DNA of 64,000 bases, from assembly GCF_008271745.1 (NCBI RefSeq), contig NZ_VKKZ01000019.1, positions 1-64,000 of the forward strand. The letters run 5' to 3'. The DNA comes from Rufibacter glacialis (lineage in GTDB: Bacteria > Bacteroidota > Bacteroidia > Cytophagales > Hymenobacteraceae). The notes below the pieces were generated by a model. It did no database searches. It saw nothing but the letters and a program-made list of their open reading frames with translations, and was not told the DNA's origin. Made by a program: the position numbers and the translations under genes. Shown here in pieces: positions 62,350 through 64,000 of the stretch. How positions within the stretch are numbered: the first letter of the stretch is position 1; every line of letters starts with the position of its first letter.

Positions 62350-63735
62350 ATGTTGTATTTCCTGCTTAAGACCATCTTTCAGATTGCGTTGCGCGTGTTC
62401 TTCCGGCGGTTCACGGTGAACAACCGGCACCTGCTGTTTTCTGAGGGACCGCTCATCGTGGTGTCTAACCACCCCAACACACTCATGGATCCCTTGGTCA
62501 CGGCCTCGCTCATGAAGCAGAACATCTATTTCCTGGCCAAGAGCAGTTTCTTCAAGCCCGGCCTCCAAGGCTGGCTTTTCCACCGCCTGTTCATGATTCC
62601 CGTGTACCGCCGCGAAGACGTGGGCGACGGCGGCACCGCCCAGAATGATGCCACTTTCTCCAAATGCTACGAGTTCCTGGGCAAAGGCGGTACGCTCATG
62701 GTGTTTCCAGAGGGCAACAGTTTCATGCAGCGCCGCATCAGGCCCCTCAAAACCGGTACCGCCCGCATCAGCCTGGGGGCCGAGGCCCAGCATGGGTTTA
62801 ACCTGGGCTTGCGCATCATTCCGGTGGGGCTGAACTACTCAGACCCCTCCCGGTTCCGCAGCGAGGTGTTCGTGAACGTGGGGGAGCCTATCCTTGTCAA
62901 AGACTTTGCGGCGGCGTACGCCGAAGATCCCTTCAAAGCCGCCCACGCCCTCACTGACCACCTCAAGGAGCGCCTGGAGGACCTGGTCATCCACACCGAG
63001 TCTGACGAGGTAGACGCCCTGGCCCGCCAGGTGGAGGCCGTCTACCAGGACAAGCTGGTGAAGGAACTGGACCTGGCCCCCTCTGAGCCCGAAGAACGTT
63101 TCCTGATCACCAAAGGCATTCTGCAGAGCATCAAGTATTTTGAGGCCCGTGAGCCGGAGCGTATCCATTTTCTGCGGGCCGAACTCCAGGACTACCTGGA
63201 GCACCTGGAGCGGGTAGGCCTGGTGCCAGACGCCTTCAAGCGGATTCCCAGGCGCAGCGAAGTAGCCTGGGGTACGGTACAGACCATTTTATACCTGGTG
63301 CTGGGGTTTCCGGTGTACCTCTTCGGGGTTATCCATAATTACCTGCCGTACCTGCTGCCGGCCAAGGTGGCCCGCAGCCTCACCAAAGACATTGAATTCT
63401 ACGCCCCCATCATGATGACCATTGGCATGTTCACCTTCCCTATCTTTTATGCGCTTGTTGGGTGGGCGGTGCACGCCTGGTTTGGGTTGAGCGGCTGGGC
63501 TTTGGTAGGATACCTAGTGGCTTTGCCTGTAACTGGGTTCTTCGTGCTGCACTACTGGCACCGCGTGCAGGTGGCGCGCCGCAACTGGATTTTCTTCTCT
63601 CTTTTCTCCAAGCGTTCTACCGTGCTGCACAACCTGCTGGAGCAACGCACGCGCCTGATGGCTACCCTGGAGCAGGCCCGCGCCGAGTTTCTGGCCGCTT
63701 CCCCAGAAAACAGCCCCGAAACGAAGCAGGTGTAG
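62350..63735 (+). CDS. 1-acyl-sn-glycerol-3-phosphate acyltransferase-like membrane protein (PlsC/GPAT family)
   Basis: A 461-residue membrane-bound acyltransferase. Motif 1 SNHPNTLMD (His41...Asp47, the spacing used in the GPAT-like branch) and motif 3 VFPEGNSF mark the active site in the N-terminal half. The C-terminal half has three to four hydrophobic helices (about 316-345, 370-410). It transfers an acyl chain to glycerol phosphate or lysophospholipid at the inner membrane. The start ATG at 62350 follows a 160-base gap with weak palindromes at 62213-62250 and 62288-62320. Confidence 0.9.
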   Translation: MLYFLLKTIFQIALRVFFRRFTVNNRHLLFSEGPLIVVSNHPNTLMDPLVTASLMKQNIYFLAKSSFFKPGLQGWLFHRLFMIPVYRREDVGDGGTAQNDATFSKCYEFLGKGGTLMVFPEGNSFMQRRIRPLKTGTARISLGAEAQHGFNLGLRIIPVGLNYSDPSRFRSEVFVNVGEPILVKDFAAAYAEDPFKAAHALTDHLKERLEDLVIHTESDEVDALARQVEAVYQDKLVKELDLAPSEPEERFLITKGILQSIKYFEAREPERIHFLRAELQDYLEHLERVGLVPDAFKRIPRRSEVAWGTVQTILYLVLGFPVYLFGVIHNYLPYLLPAKVARSLTKDIEFYAPIMMTIGMFTFPIFYALVGWAVHAWFGLSGWALVGYLVALPVTGFFVLHYWHRVQVARRNWIFFSLFSKRSTVLHNLLEQRTRLMATLEQARAEFLAASPENSPETKQV

Positions 63736-63948
63736 TGTGATCCCCTTGTGAGAAAACGGAAGAGGAAGGTTCCCCTCCCGTCATGTTCTGAATCAGGTAG
63801 CGCCCCGGCACCGCCTTGCCCTGTTTGCCTGCGCAAATAATTTTCTTTGAATCCTGGCCGGCGGGTGAAGGAACAATCCGTCTGGAGGACCTGTGTCGTA
63901 CATAGGAACAAGGGCAGGATGTTCTGCTTTCAGCTTGATTTCAAAGAA

Positions 63949-64000
63949 ATGCGTCCAATCCCCAGAATACTGATTTTCGTTACCAGCCTCTTCTTCCTGT
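63949..64000 (+). CDS. Start of an exported protein, cut by the window edge
   Basis: From the ATG at 63949 the last bases read MRPIPRILIFVTSLFFL, a basic start and a hydrophobic run typical of a signal peptide or membrane anchor. The gene continues beyond the window, so its family cannot be told. The 213 bases between the acyltransferase stop and this ATG hold no gene. Confidence 0.45.
   Translation, partial: MRPIPRILIFVTSLFFL

Noticed and set aside
63552..63911. Minus-strand frame of 119 codons overlapping the acyltransferase 3' end
   Set aside because: Overlaps a gene with clear motifs and has no family features or start context.
1..64000. CRISPR array, rRNA, transposase or phage genes
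   Set aside because: None seen: no regularly spaced direct repeats, no rRNA core sequences, no transposase or capsid-like product in any frame. The MITE-like units are non-coding.

Overview
The window looks like a chromosome segment of a Bacteroidota bacterium of the Cytophagales type. A Hymenobacteraceae member such as Rufibacter or Pontibacter is my best guess, but the genus is inference. The evidence is two SusC/SusD pairs, a type IX secretion (T9SS) C-terminal sorting domain, Bacteroidota-style TAnnTTTG promoter boxes, weak ribosome binding sites and many lipoproteins. GC content is fairly high, with clearly AT-richer susC/susD genes. I saw no rRNA, tRNA, CRISPR, phage or transposase gene.

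Layout: (1) 0-21 kb is a housekeeping and mixed region. It holds an NmrA-type reductase and a decayed 3' copy of it, an exported esterase with a TPR-like tail, an ECF sigma factor with a membrane partner, a large M16 metalloprotease lipoprotein and dnaX. It also holds two tandem outer-membrane barrel paralogues, a nucleotidyltransferase with a metallophosphoesterase, a methyltransferase, the proline-catabolic P5C dehydrogenase and a DUF4112 protein. The long gaps here carry inverted-repeat elements. (2) 21.1-30.8 kb holds secreted enzymes: an unknown exported protein, two SGNH esterases, a GH20 hexosaminidase lipoprotein, a tandem pair of MITE-like elements, a T9SS-exported GHL10 glycosidase, and a NagC-like ROK regulator on the minus strand. 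(3) 31.0-54.9 kb is one long plus-strand array. It encodes an exported flavoprotein, SusC, SusD, a surface lipoprotein, two GHL10 lipoproteins, a NagX-type acyltransferase, a sodium/solute symporter, two SGNH esterases, a small unknown protein, a DUF4434 protein, an N-acylglucosamine 2-epimerase, CstA, a second GH20 and an unknown lipoprotein. (4) 55.0-60.9 kb is a converging minus-strand operon: susC, susD and a DUF5017 lipoprotein. (5) 61.4 kb to the end holds an ATP-pyrophosphatase, a PlsC-type acyltransferase and the start of another exported protein.

Working model (inference): 21-61 kb is one large utilisation locus for an N-acetylhexosamine-rich, probably O-acylated, bacterial glycan. 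Surface GHL10/GH20 enzymes and SGNH esterases trim the polymer, and two SusCD systems import oligomers. Periplasmic GHL10, GH20 and flavoprotein steps follow, with NagX, the symporter and CstA in the inner membrane. DUF4434 and the epimerase act in the cytosol, and a ROK protein senses the sugar. GHL10 is the family of E. coli DigH (YddW), which cuts denuded peptidoglycan glycan strands, so peptidoglycan strands or a PNAG-like exopolysaccharide are the leading substrate guesses. No nagA, nagB or sugar kinase is present, so later catabolism must be encoded elsewhere.
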